A DNA stretch of 64,000 nucleotides from JBBSAT01 sp046351235 (GTDB taxonomy: Bacteria; Myxococcota_A; Polyangia; Polyangiales; Sandaracinaceae). The position numbers and the translations under genes were made by a program. The stretch is from NCBI GenBank assembly GCA_046351235.1, contig JAXLYV010000004.1, positions 744,001 to 808,000 of the forward strand, written 5' to 3'. Shown here in pieces: positions 54,629-64,000 of this stretch. Every line of letters starts with the position of its first letter. Position 1 is the stretch's first letter. The notes under the pieces are model-generated. The model was given only the letters and a program-made list of their open reading frames with translations, was not told where the DNA came from and made no database searches.

Positions 54629-56374
54629 ATGGCGACCGAACGTCTACAGAGCCCTCTCCCCCACGACCCGCTCGATCCGCTGGATGCGGCGCGGCAGTCG
54701 GGCGACCTGATGACGACGAACGGGGACGAGGCGCCCGACCCCGCCGAGGAGCTCCTCGATCGGGTGATCGGCGGTCGCTACCGCATCACGCGCGTGATCG
54801 GGCGCGGCGGCATGGGGGTCGTCTATCAGGCGACGCACCTCGAGCTCGATCAAGAGGTCGCGATCAAGGTGCTCCCCGCGAGCTTCGCGCGCGACGCCGA
54901 GACGCTGAAGCGCTTCGAGCGCGAAGCGAAGACGGCGAGCCGCGTGCGGCACCCGAACGTCGTCACGGTCTTCGACCTCGGGCGCCTCACGAGTGGCGAG
55001 CCCTACCTCGTGATGGAGCTGCTCGACGGGCACGACCTCGCGCAGCGGATGGCGCAGCGGGGAACGCTGCCGCTCTCGGAGGTCGTCGACATCCTCGCGC
55101 CGATCGCCGCGGCCATCGACGCGCTGCACCTCGAGGGCGTGGTCCATCGCGACATCAAACCGTCGAACATCTTCTTCACGCGGACCAAGGCGATGGGCGA
55201 GATCGTGAAGCTCGTCGACTTCGGCCTCGCCGCGCTCCACGAGCGCGAGGGCAGCGAGCGGCTCACGCGCGTCGGCCACGTCGTGGGGACCGCCGTCTAC
55301 ATGGCGCCCGAGGCGGCGCGCGGCGAGCTCTCCGGCCCCGCGGGCGACGTGTACGCGCTCGGTGTCGTCGCCTTCGAGATGCTCACGGCCGCGGCGCCCT
55401 TCGACGGGCAGCCCATGGCCGTGCTCATGGACAAGGTCTCGGAGGTCGCGCCCACGCTCACGCGGGTGAGCGGCCAGCCCTTCCCCGACTCCGTCGAGGC
55501 GGTGTTCGCGAGCGTGCTCCAGCGCGCGCCCGATCGGCGACCGAAGTCCGCGGTCGCGTTCGTCGATGCGCTGCGACATGCGCTCCGCGATCACGCGCTC
55601 ATGCCTGCCGCGGGCCTGCGCAGTCGACCGCCGCCGCCCGAGACAGCGTCGACCGCGCGACCGCCCTCGCCGCCGCCCTCCGACGAGCGGCCGCTTCCGG
55701 GCGCGCGCTCGCGGGCGCCGTGGATCACCGCGGCCGTGCTGCTGCTCGGCGCGCTCGGGCTCGGGGGTTGGTGGGCGCTCGGATCGACGCCGTCCACACC
55801 GATCGTGACGCCGCTTCCGTCGCCGCCGCGACCGGAGCCCTCGTTGCTGCTCGATCCGACGTCGGCGCCGGATCCCGCGCCCCCACCGACCGAGGTCACG
55901 GCGCTTCCGGCCACGACGACCGCGCCCGCCACGACGAGCACGGCCTCGGTCGACCGTACGCCGCATCCGACGCGCGTCGCCCGGGGCGAGCACGACGCGG
56001 CGCGCCCGCCGACCACGGCGGTCACGACGACGACGACGACGACCCCCGCCGCGCCACCGTCGTCGACCACCGCGGCCGAAGCCACCAGCACGACGGGCTC
56101 GGGCCCCTCCTCGACGGATCGCTCGGCCGATCTGGTGCGGCAGGCGCAGACCGCGATGCTGCACGGACAGATCGCCGACGCGCGTGCGCTCTACGACGAG
56201 GCGACGCGAGCCGCGCCGCGCATGGCGGCCGCGTGGCGCGGCCTGGGCCTCGCTTCCGAGCGGCTCGGTCTCTCGCCCGAGGCACGCCGGGCCTACGCGC
56301 GCTACCTCGAGCTCGCTCCCGACGCGCGCGATGCGCCGACGGTGCGCGAGCGCCTCGAGCACCTCGGCCCTTAG
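54629..56374 (+). CDS. Transmembrane Ser/Thr protein kinase with C-terminal TPR-like region
   Basis: A 581-residue kinase. The kinase domain (about 50-310) has the glycine loop IGRGGMGVV, catalytic HRDIKPSN at residue 173 on, DFG, and GTAVYMAPE. It differs from the 13840 kinase, which has HRDVSP. One membrane helix at about 363-386 is followed by a Pro/Thr-rich stalk and a C-terminal TPR-like segment (about 500-575). The outside region may sense the Cys-rich lipoprotein. A second ATG at 54710 is an alternative. It converges on the FHA sigma-54 activator. Confidence 0.92.
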   Translation: MATERLQSPLPHDPLDPLDAARQSGDLMTTNGDEAPDPAEELLDRVIGGRYRITRVIGRGGMGVVYQATHLELDQEVAIKVLPASFARDAETLKRFEREAKTASRVRHPNVVTVFDLGRLTSGEPYLVMELLDGHDLAQRMAQRGTLPLSEVVDILAPIAAAIDALHLEGVVHRDIKPSNIFFTRTKAMGEIVKLVDFGLAALHEREGSERLTRVGHVVGTAVYMAPEAARGELSGPAGDVYALGVVAFEMLTAAAPFDGQPMAVLMDKVSEVAPTLTRVSGQPFPDSVEAVFASVLQRAPDRRPKSAVAFVDALRHALRDHALMPAAGLRSRPPPPETASTARPPSPPPSDERPLPGARSRAPWITAAVLLLGALGLGGWWALGSTPSTPIVTPLPSPPRPEPSLLLDPTSAPDPAPPPTEVTALPATTTAPATTSTASVDRTPHPTRVARGEHDAARPPTTAVTTTTTTTPAAPPSSTTAAEATSTTGSGPSSTDRSADLVRQAQTAMLHGQIADARALYDEATRAAPRMAAAWRGLGLASERLGLSPEARRAYARYLELAPDARDAPTVRERLEHLGP

Positions 56375-56392
56375 CGCCTCCGGTGGAGCGCG

Positions 56393-57787
<1,395 letters not shown>

Positions 57788-57898
57788 GAGTGCGAGCGCA
57801 CGCGCGACGTAGGGCCCGGGCCCATAGCGCTGTCGTGTGGCTCCCCACGCGCGCGCCCTGCGCGGCCGAATCGGCCTGATTTCTGGGCTCATCCTGGC

Positions 57899-57914
57899 AG
57901 GTATGCGCGTTGCT
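57899..57914 (+). promoter_or_regulatory. Candidate sigma-54 promoter of the Ig-domain lipoprotein
   Basis: AGG at 57899-57901 and TTGCT at 57910-57914 give the GG-N10-GC spacing required by sigma-54. The -24 element is weak (AGGTA rather than TGGCA), the -12 is good. It lies about 50 bases before the ATG at 57966 and 110 bases from the divergent FHA sigma-54 activator. Confidence 0.35.
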
Positions 57915-57965
57915 GCCGGTTCCGTCGGACGCGCTTCGCTCTCCGCGTCCGTGGAGGTGCGCCTC

Positions 57966-60224
57966 ATGTTTCGACACGATGCCTTGGCTTCTCGACGAGT
58001 GTTGCAATGCGCCCCACTCGTCCTCACCACGTTCGTCGCGCTGGCGCTCGCGGCTTGCAACGGCACGACGCCCCCCGCGTCGATGGTCGATGCCCCGACG
58101 ATCGATGCGACGCCGATGCGGACCAACCAGTCTCCGCTCACGATCACCGGTCACGGCCTGGCCGGAGCCACGCTGCAAGTGCGCGGCGGTGCCGATCCCG
58201 TGGCGAGCGCGACCGTCGGCGGCGACGGCGCGTTCTCGGTGATGGTCGCGCTGCGAGCGAACGCGTCCAACACGCTCGTGTTCTCGCAGACCTCGGGCGG
58301 CGCGGAGAGCACCTCCGTGATGCGCACCATCGTGCACGACGGGACGGCCCCGATGACCCCGGTGCTCGACCCGCTCGTCTCGCCCACGCGCCGCACGACG
58401 GCGAGCGTGCGCGGCCGCACCGAGGCCGGCGCGCGACTCGCCGTGACGGGCGGCATGGCGCCCGTGATGGGAACGGCCGACAGCACGGGTCGCTTCACGC
58501 TGATGATCCCGCTGACGACGTCCGCGACGGTGCCCGTGCCGAACGCGCTCTCGCTCGTCGCGACCGATGACGTCGGCAACGCGACGGCGCCGCTCTCGTT
58601 CTCGATCACCTACGATCCCACGCTCGCGGTCGAGGCCCCCCTCGTCGATGCCATCCCGCCGACGAACGACGTGAGGGTGAACGTGACGGGCACGGCGGAG
58701 GCCGCGGTCACGATCACCATCGCGGGCGCCGTCGATGCCGCTTCGGGAACGACCGACGCGACGGGCGCGTTCTCGATCCCGGTCGAGCTCCATCCGAACG
58801 CGTCGAACGCGCTCTTCGTGTTCGCGGTCTCGGGCGGGATGACGAGCGCTGCCGCGCCGCTCACGGTGATCCACGACGACGTCCCGCCGAGCTCGCCCTC
58901 GATCGATCCGCAAGCCTCTCCGACCAGCCTCGAGACGCTGACGATCACCGGGACGAGCGAGCCGGGCGCCACGCTGAGCGTGACGGGCGGCGCGGGCGCG
59001 GCCACGGCGACCGCCGATGCGAGCGGCACGTTCTCGGTCGAGGTCGACCTCACCGTCGATGCGACGAACGACCTCCTGGTCGTCGCGTCCGACGCGGCGA
59101 CGAACGCCTCGGAGCCGGCGACGCTCTCGATCGTGCAGGACTCGACCCTCGATGCGCCCGTCGTGATCGACCCGGTCGCGTCTCCGACCGCCACGAGCCC
59201 GGTACACGTGACCGGCCGCACCGAGCCGAGCGCGATGGTGCAGATCGTGGGCGGCGTCTCGCAGGTCGACGTGATGGCCGACGCGAGCGGCGTCTTCGGC
59301 GCCGACGTGATGCTCCACCCGAACGAGTCGAACGAGCTCCACGCGCATCGTGCCGGGAGCGGCGCCGACACGATCTTCGTGATCGTCCACGACGACGTGG
59401 CGCCCGCGGCGCCGACCGTGAGCTCGATCGCGAGCCCGACCGGCGCGACCTCCGTCGTCGTCGCGGGGACCACCGAGCCGCGCGTGCACGTGAGCGTCAC
59501 CGGCGGCGTGTCCGCCGTGACGGGCAACGCCGACGACCTCGGCAACTTCGCGCTCGGCGTGAGCCTCGCGACCGACACGACGTCGACGCTCGCCGTCGTG
59601 GCCACCGATCGCGCCGGGAACTCGTCGCCCGCGACCACGCTCGTGGTCCAGCAGTCGACCTCGACCCCCGCGGCACCGATCCTCGATCAGCCCGCGCCGC
59701 CGCCGACGCGCATCGCGACCTACCACCTCACCGGGCGCGTCGCGACGCCCGGCACCGGGATCACGGTGGACGTGGCCGGCGGTGCCACGGCCGCGTCCGG
59801 CCCGGCCGATCCCAGCACGGGCGTGTTCGCGATCGACGTCATGCTGATGCCGAACGCGTCGAGCACGCTCGACGTGACCTCCACCCAGGGCACGATCACG
59901 AGCCCGCCGGCGCGCGTCGTCGTGGTGCACGACAGCGTCGCGCCGATCGCGCCCACGGCGAGCGCGATCACGGCACGCGCGCCCGCGCTGACCACGTGCC
60001 TCTTGCGGCGCACGACCACCGTCTCCGGCACCGCAGGCAGCGTCGAGGCGCGGAGCACGGTGCGCATCACCAACACCACCGCGGCAGCCAACGTCTCCGC
60101 GAGCGCGACCGACACCGGCACCTTCAGCGGCACCCTCAACGCGTGCCCCGGCGACGTGCTCTCGATCACCGCGACGGACGCCGCGGGCAACGCGAGCACG
60201 GCGACCACGGTGACCGTGCAGTAG
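57966..60224 (+). CDS. Multi-Ig-domain surface lipoprotein (adhesin-like)
   Basis: A 752-residue exported protein with lipobox LAAC. The mature part is a chain of about eight Ig-like repeats of 80-90 residues. Each has an A-strand such as SPTATSPVHVTGRTEPSA, a V-x-GG turn, a D-x-x-G-x-F strand, and an ending like IVHDDVAPAAP. Similar bacterial Ig domains build adhesins and surface stalks. GGAGGT lies 7 bases before the ATG at 57966, so longer upstream readings are rejected. A GG-N10-GC promoter candidate precedes it. Confidence 0.85.
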   Translation: MFRHDALASRRVLQCAPLVLTTFVALALAACNGTTPPASMVDAPTIDATPMRTNQSPLTITGHGLAGATLQVRGGADPVASATVGGDGAFSVMVALRANASNTLVFSQTSGGAESTSVMRTIVHDGTAPMTPVLDPLVSPTRRTTASVRGRTEAGARLAVTGGMAPVMGTADSTGRFTLMIPLTTSATVPVPNALSLVATDDVGNATAPLSFSITYDPTLAVEAPLVDAIPPTNDVRVNVTGTAEAAVTITIAGAVDAASGTTDATGAFSIPVELHPNASNALFVFAVSGGMTSAAAPLTVIHDDVPPSSPSIDPQASPTSLETLTITGTSEPGATLSVTGGAGAATATADASGTFSVEVDLTVDATNDLLVVASDAATNASEPATLSIVQDSTLDAPVVIDPVASPTATSPVHVTGRTEPSAMVQIVGGVSQVDVMADASGVFGADVMLHPNESNELHAHRAGSGADTIFVIVHDDVAPAAPTVSSIASPTGATSVVVAGTTEPRVHVSVTGGVSAVTGNADDLGNFALGVSLATDTTSTLAVVATDRAGNSSPATTLVVQQSTSTPAAPILDQPAPPPTRIATYHLTGRVATPGTGITVDVAGGATAASGPADPSTGVFAIDVMLMPNASSTLDVTSTQGTITSPPARVVVVHDSVAPIAPTASAITARAPALTTCLLRRTTTVSGTAGSVEARSTVRITNTTAAANVSASATDTGTFSGTLNACPGDVLSITATDAAGNASTATTVTVQ

Positions 60225-60247
60225 CGCGCGCCGCGATCTCCGCGCGA

Positions 60248-60279
60248 ACGAAGGCCGCTCCGATCGGGGCGGCCTTCGT
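60248..60279 (+). terminator. Hairpin after the Ig-domain lipoprotein
   Basis: An 11-bp perfect stem, ACGAAGGCCGC and GCGGCCTTCGT, with a 10-base loop, 23 bases after the stop. Downstream only CGTT follows, so it is a GC-type terminator-like hairpin. Confidence 0.6.
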
Positions 60280-60401
60280 CGTTCCGTCGCCGCCGCGCGT
60301 GCAGGCGCGCCGCATGTTCGGTTCTCACCACGGAGAGCCGCCCACTCACGGTGCGTCGCGCACTTCGCGCCTGAATTCACGACGGTTCGTGATCGGCGCG
60401 C

Positions 60402-60416
60402 TGGCGTATCGATTGC
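60402..60416 (+). promoter_or_regulatory. Candidate sigma-54 promoter
   Basis: TGGC at 60402-60405 and TTGC at 60413-60416 have the exact GG-N10-GC spacing of a -24/-12 promoter. The predicted transcript start near 60428 gives a 12-base leader that still contains the AGGAGG site of the 60440 gene. Confidence 0.5.
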
Positions 60417-60439
60417 GTTCGACGAGAGCAGGAGGCCGC

Positions 60440-61114
60440 ATGGACCACGCTCTCGAACGCTCGTCGCTCTCACGCACGCACAGGCACGCTCTCTCGCTCG
60501 GCGCGCTCTTCACGCTCGCACTCGGCGCCGCGCTCGGCGCGCCCGCGCGCGCGTCGGCGCAGAGCGGTGTCGTCATCCAGCCGATCGGAGGTCCCACCGT
60601 GGCCCCCCAGGCGCAGCTCTACGTGGCGCCGACGCAGCCCGGCTACGTCGAAGGCTACGGCAGCACCGCGTGCCCCGGCGACGCGATCCTCCAGCCCGAT
60701 CGCCACGGCGTGATGCGCTGCATGCGCCTCGAGCGAGGCCACCGCGTGATCTGGGGCCTCGCAGGCGCTGGCATCGGCCTGCTCGCGGGCGGCTGGGTGT
60801 GGTCGATCCTGACGACTTCGATCTCCTCGCTGCTCGACGAGTTCGAGCATCGGCAGACCTACGTCGGCTGGGGCTTCGTGCCGATCGTCGGGCCCTGGGT
60901 GCAGATGACCGATCTGCCGCCGGGCGTGCAATCGTCGTACTACGCGTACCTCTCGCTCGAGGGCCTCTTGCAGGACGCGGGGCTCATCCTGCTCATCGCC
61001 GGGCTCGTCGGGGAGGACGCGGACGAGTACCGGCCGATCGCCGCCGGGGAGGCTCGCGTGCGCCCCGTCTTCGGTGCGAGCACGCAAGGCTTCGTCGTCG
61101 AGGGCGCGTTCTGA
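60440..61114 (+). CDS. Exported membrane protein of unknown function
   Basis: A 224-residue protein with a signal peptide ending at RASAQ. A Pro/Gln-rich segment and two Cys (about 76-97) precede two hydrophobic regions (about 105-130 and 175-198). I do not recognise the family. AGGAGG lies 4 bases before the ATG. A good sigma-54-type promoter lies just upstream, so it may belong to the regulon of the FHA activator. Confidence 0.68.
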   Translation: MDHALERSSLSRTHRHALSLGALFTLALGAALGAPARASAQSGVVIQPIGGPTVAPQAQLYVAPTQPGYVEGYGSTACPGDAILQPDRHGVMRCMRLERGHRVIWGLAGAGIGLLAGGWVWSILTTSISSLLDEFEHRQTYVGWGFVPIVGPWVQMTDLPPGVQSSYYAYLSLEGLLQDAGLILLIAGLVGEDADEYRPIAAGEARVRPVFGASTQGFVVEGAF

Positions 61115-61146
61115 ACGCTGCCGAGGGACGGGCCGGGGGGGCCGCG

Positions 61147-64000
61147 TCAGCCGAGGAGATCGACCTTCGCGCGCGCCGAGACCTGCGCGTACGCCGCACG
61201 TGCGTGCTCTCGATGCGCCGCCGCCTCCTCGACGAGCGCCCAGCGCTCGTGCGCGAGGCCGAGGTCGATGGAGAAGGCCCCTTCGGACGCCCCGCGCGCG
61301 GCCGCGGCGAAGTGCGCCTTCGCGGTCGGCAGATCCCCCTGCGCCCGCGCGCGCTCTCCTTCGACCAGGCTCGCGCGGTGCGCGAAGTTGTGCGGCGCCT
61401 CGCTCGCGAGCGCCCTCAGCGCCTCGAGGCTCGTGTCGGCCGCGGCCTCGAGCGCGGGGCTGCGCTCGCTCGCCGGCAGCGCCCAGATCGCGAGCGCGGC
61501 GTACTGGTGCAGCATCGGGTGGTGCCACGTCGAGGCCACGCCATCGAGGAAGGGGCGCGCGCGCTCGAAATGGAAGCTCGCCTCCGCTGGCGAGCCGAAG
61601 TGGTAGCGGACCAGCCCCATCAAGAACGGCACGATGCACTGCGCGCTCCGCGAGCCGCTCGCGATCGCGGCCGCGAGCGCTCTCGCTTCTTCGAACCCGG
61701 CGCCATCGAGCGTGGCCGGTGTGCGCGAGCGACCCACGAAGCACTGCAGGAGGCGCTCGAAGGGCTCGTGCACGTGGAGCGCGTTCACCTGTCCCTGCGA
61801 GCGCATGAAGTCGCCGAACCGGGTCGCATCCTCGACGAGGGGCTCGAGGTCCATCGACGCGTAGAAGCTGTTGTGCACGTACGCGTGTGCGGCATACCCG
61901 GCGTACTCGAGATCGCCGGTGGTCTTGCCGATCTCGACGACCTCACGCAGCGCGCCGAGCGTGCTGCGGAGCGGCACCATCCACGTGCACACCAAGTCGT
62001 GCACGACGTGGCGCGTGCGGGCCTCCTGGCTGCGATCCTCGAAGCGCTCGAGCAGCTCGAGCGCGACGCCACCCCACGTGTGGGCGTCGCGTAGCGAGCC
62101 GATCGCGTTGAGCACGATCCCGTAGATCGCCACCGCGTACGCCGTCGCCGCGCAGAGGCCGTGCTCGACCGAGGTGCGGACCAAGCGGCACGCGAGAATC
62201 GGAAGCAGCGCGGGCTTGGCGAAGTAGGCGGCCGACGACACGCGAGCCTCGATGCGCATCGCGGCGACGATCTGCGGATCGGTCGCGACGCCGAGCTGCA
62301 CGAGGCCGGCGGGCCCGACCGTGGCCAGCGCCGCGCTCGCCGCGGCGAGCTCCTCGCCGATCTGCGGCGGCCCCGGATCCTCCGGGAGCGCGACGTTCAA
62401 GAGGCGCAAGGCTTCGAGGGCCACGCGCACGGCGTCGGCGTAACGGTTGCGCGCGATGAGCGCGTCGATCTCGACCTCCCAGGCGCTCAGCTGGTCGAGG
62501 ATCGTGCGACCGTTCGCCTTCACGCTCGTGATGAACTGGTCGAGCTGGTCCCACGCTGCGCCCAGATACGCCGACTCGGCGGCGCCCGTGTGGACGGCGA
62601 GCGCGAGGTCGTAGTCGGAGGTCCAGACGTCGGCGGGGAGACACTCACTCGCCGCGCGATAGCACTCGAACGCGAGCGTGAACGCCGCCGCGCGCCGCGC
62701 CTCCTTGCCGGCGGCGAGGTTGAGCCGCGCCGTCGCGAGCCGCTCGGCCGCATCCAGCCGATGGAGCACACCGTTGAGGTGCCGCACGGCATCGAAGAGC
62801 CACGGGCTGCTCGTCCCGAGCGCGGCGAGCGCGCGCCCGAGCGCGACGCGCCGATCGTCGATCCGCGTGCGCGCCATCGACGCGAGCAGGGCCTCGCGCA
62901 TCCGATCGTGGTGCAGCTCGACCTCGTCGGTCGCGGCGACGCCCGTTGCACGCACGAAGTGGCCGCCGCGGAGCGTCCAGAGCGCGCGCAGCACACCGCG
63001 CTCGATCCCGGCCACGGCGAGCGCGACCGAGAGCGGGATCGGGCTGCTCGCGACGGCCAGCACCTCCACGAGAGAGCGCTCGCCCGGCGGGAGCACCTCG
63101 ATGCGCTGCGCGAGCAGGCCATCGAGGGTGACGCCGTCGGTCGAGATCTCGCGCCCCGCCGCGCGCTCGTAGTTCGCGAAGCGCGCGAGCTCCTCGACGA
63201 AGAAGGGAACGCCTCCGGCTTCGTCGGCGATGCGGCTCGCGAGGCGCTCGCTGCGCGCGTCGCGGAGCGAGAGCGTGGCCGCCGCGAGCGAGCGCGCCTC
63301 CGAGGGCGAGAGTGGGCCGATGTCGATCGTCGTCACCTCGAGATCCCCGCGCGCGGCGAGCTCGCCCGTCGCGGCGAGGTACGCGGCGCTGGCGGTCGAC
63401 GTGCTCGCTTCGTGCGGGCGATAGGAGGCGGCCACGAGCAGGCGCGCGGGCGCAGGCGCCGCCAGCAACGCGTCGAGCAGGATGACGCTGTCGGTGTCGG
63501 CCCACTGCAGGTCGTCGATCTCGAGCACCACGAGGCGCTCGCGCGCGAGCGCCTCGACCAGCTCGCGCGCGGCCAAGAGCGCCCGGCGCCGCACCTCCAT
63601 CGCCGACGTCACGTCCGAGCTGATCATCGAGCTGCGCACGCGCGTGCGGATGGCCTCGACGCTGCCGAGCACGGGGAACAGACGCGCGAGCTCCACCGTC
63701 CAGCGCGGCAGGATCCGCTCGACCTCGGGCGCCGGCATCGTGCCGAGGCGCCGCGCGAGCTCGTCGAACATCTCGTCGAACGCCTTGTACGGAACCGACT
63801 CGCGCTCGTAGCAGCGCCCGCGCAGGACGAGCGCTTCGCCACCGCGCCGGGCCATCTGGCGGAGCTCACCGAGCAGCGCCGACTTGCCGACCCCGGAGGG
63901 GCCGCGCACGTGCACCATCGCCGCGCCGCGCGTGTGCGCACGCTCGATCGCCCGTGCGAGCAACGCACGCTCCTCCGAGCGCCCGATGAGCTCGGTACGC
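61147..64000 (-). CDS. STAND-type AAA ATPase with TPR region, N-terminus outside the window
   Basis: At least 950 residues; the start is beyond base 64000. The visible N-terminal part has TELIGRSEERALLARAIERA, then Walker A GPSGVGKSALL and Walker B LVVLEIDDLQWAD, as in the ATPase domain of PknK-like kinases and LuxR-type MalT regulators. Over 500 residues of TPR-like helices follow, ending in VDLLG. No HTH or histidine kinase follows at the C-terminus. In myxobacteria such ATPases often carry an N-terminal Ser/Thr kinase domain, which would lie outside the window. Confidence 0.85.
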   Translation of the reverse strand, partial: RTELIGRSEERALLARAIERAHTRGAAMVHVRGPSGVGKSALLGELRQMARRGGEALVLRGRCYERESVPYKAFDEMFDELARRLGTMPAPEVERILPRWTVELARLFPVLGSVEAIRTRVRSSMISSDVTSAMEVRRRALLAARELVEALARERLVVLEIDDLQWADTDSVILLDALLAAPAPARLLVAASYRPHEASTSTASAAYLAATGELAARGDLEVTTIDIGPLSPSEARSLAAATLSLRDARSERLASRIADEAGGVPFFVEELARFANYERAAGREISTDGVTLDGLLAQRIEVLPPGERSLVEVLAVASSPIPLSVALAVAGIERGVLRALWTLRGGHFVRATGVAATDEVELHHDRMREALLASMARTRIDDRRVALGRALAALGTSSPWLFDAVRHLNGVLHRLDAAERLATARLNLAAGKEARRAAAFTLAFECYRAASECLPADVWTSDYDLALAVHTGAAESAYLGAAWDQLDQFITSVKANGRTILDQLSAWEVEIDALIARNRYADAVRVALEALRLLNVALPEDPGPPQIGEELAAASAALATVGPAGLVQLGVATDPQIVAAMRIEARVSSAAYFAKPALLPILACRLVRTSVEHGLCAATAYAVAIYGIVLNAIGSLRDAHTWGGVALELLERFEDRSQEARTRHVVHDLVCTWMVPLRSTLGALREVVEIGKTTGDLEYAGYAAHAYVHNSFYASMDLEPLVEDATRFGDFMRSQGQVNALHVHEPFERLLQCFVGRSRTPATLDGAGFEEARALAAAIASGSRSAQCIVPFLMGLVRYHFGSPAEASFHFERARPFLDGVASTWHHPMLHQYAALAIWALPASERSPALEAAADTSLEALRALASEAPHNFAHRASLVEGERARAQGDLPTAKAHFAAAARGASEGAFSIDLGLAHERWALVEEAAAHREHARAAYAQVSARAKVDLLG

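Overview
The window is very GC-rich and densely coded. It has the marks of a myxobacterium of the Polyangiales, probably close to Sandaracinus; this placement is inferred from content, as no 16S gene is present. The marks are: Ser/Thr kinases with an HRDVSP catalytic loop, FHA-domain regulators, two short secreted proteins with MYXO-CTERM-like tails, many lipoproteins with Asp-Ala-Gly linkers, MopE-type Asp/Cys-rich motifs, and an AgmX/PglI-type TonB-like protein. About 50 genes or gene remnants can be supported. I found no rRNA, tRNA, CRISPR array, insertion sequence or phage gene.

Layout. 1-7261: the end of a type VI secretion cluster, with a cut-off upstream gene, then tssM, tssA, tssB and tssC. 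7284-21896: lipoproteins and TPR or kelch-type proteins around a P-type cation ATPase, a transmembrane Ser/Thr kinase with a PEGA domain, a TonB-like protein, a zinc-ribbon TPR protein and a HCCA-isomerase-like protein. Two tandem repeats lie between genes here (about 90 bp at 9232, 16 bp at 15582). 22007-31859, mostly minus strand: a Bax1/DUF790 nuclease, a vWA lipoprotein, a two-domain membrane PH protein, ureidoglycolate lyase, a polyphosphate:AMP phosphotransferase and a TPR lipoprotein. 31919-37639, plus strand: a tightly overlapped lipoprotein-FadL-FadL-lipoprotein operon, then an MscS channel.

37644-44923: a rearranged segment. It contains a fused pair of gene fragments (an AarF-kinase piece joined to the 5' end of the 37644-38888 gene), best explained as the junction of an old tandem duplication. 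The intact AarF-kinase gene has no stop until it has run about 180 codons antisense through its convergent neighbour. 45018-51546: alaS, small secreted proteins, an FHA-GGDEF protein and a maltoporin-like porin. 51737-60224: a probable surface and signalling locus. A structured leader precedes a TolB-like protein, a Cys-rich MopE-like lipoprotein and a transmembrane Ser/Thr kinase. Next comes a convergent FHA sigma-54 activator, divergent from a multi-Ig lipoprotein that has a sigma-54-like promoter. Another sigma-54-like promoter precedes the 60440 membrane protein. The window closes inside a large STAND-type AAA ATPase/TPR regulator.

Thirteen proteins carry a convincing lipobox. Much of the window therefore encodes the cell envelope and the kinase and sigma-54 signalling that probably controls it. 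The strongest unexplained observations are the duplication junction at 40321-40572, the structured leader at 51641-51730, the paired sigma-54-like promoters beside an FHA activator, and the lysine-tailed duplicated protein at 40673-42346.
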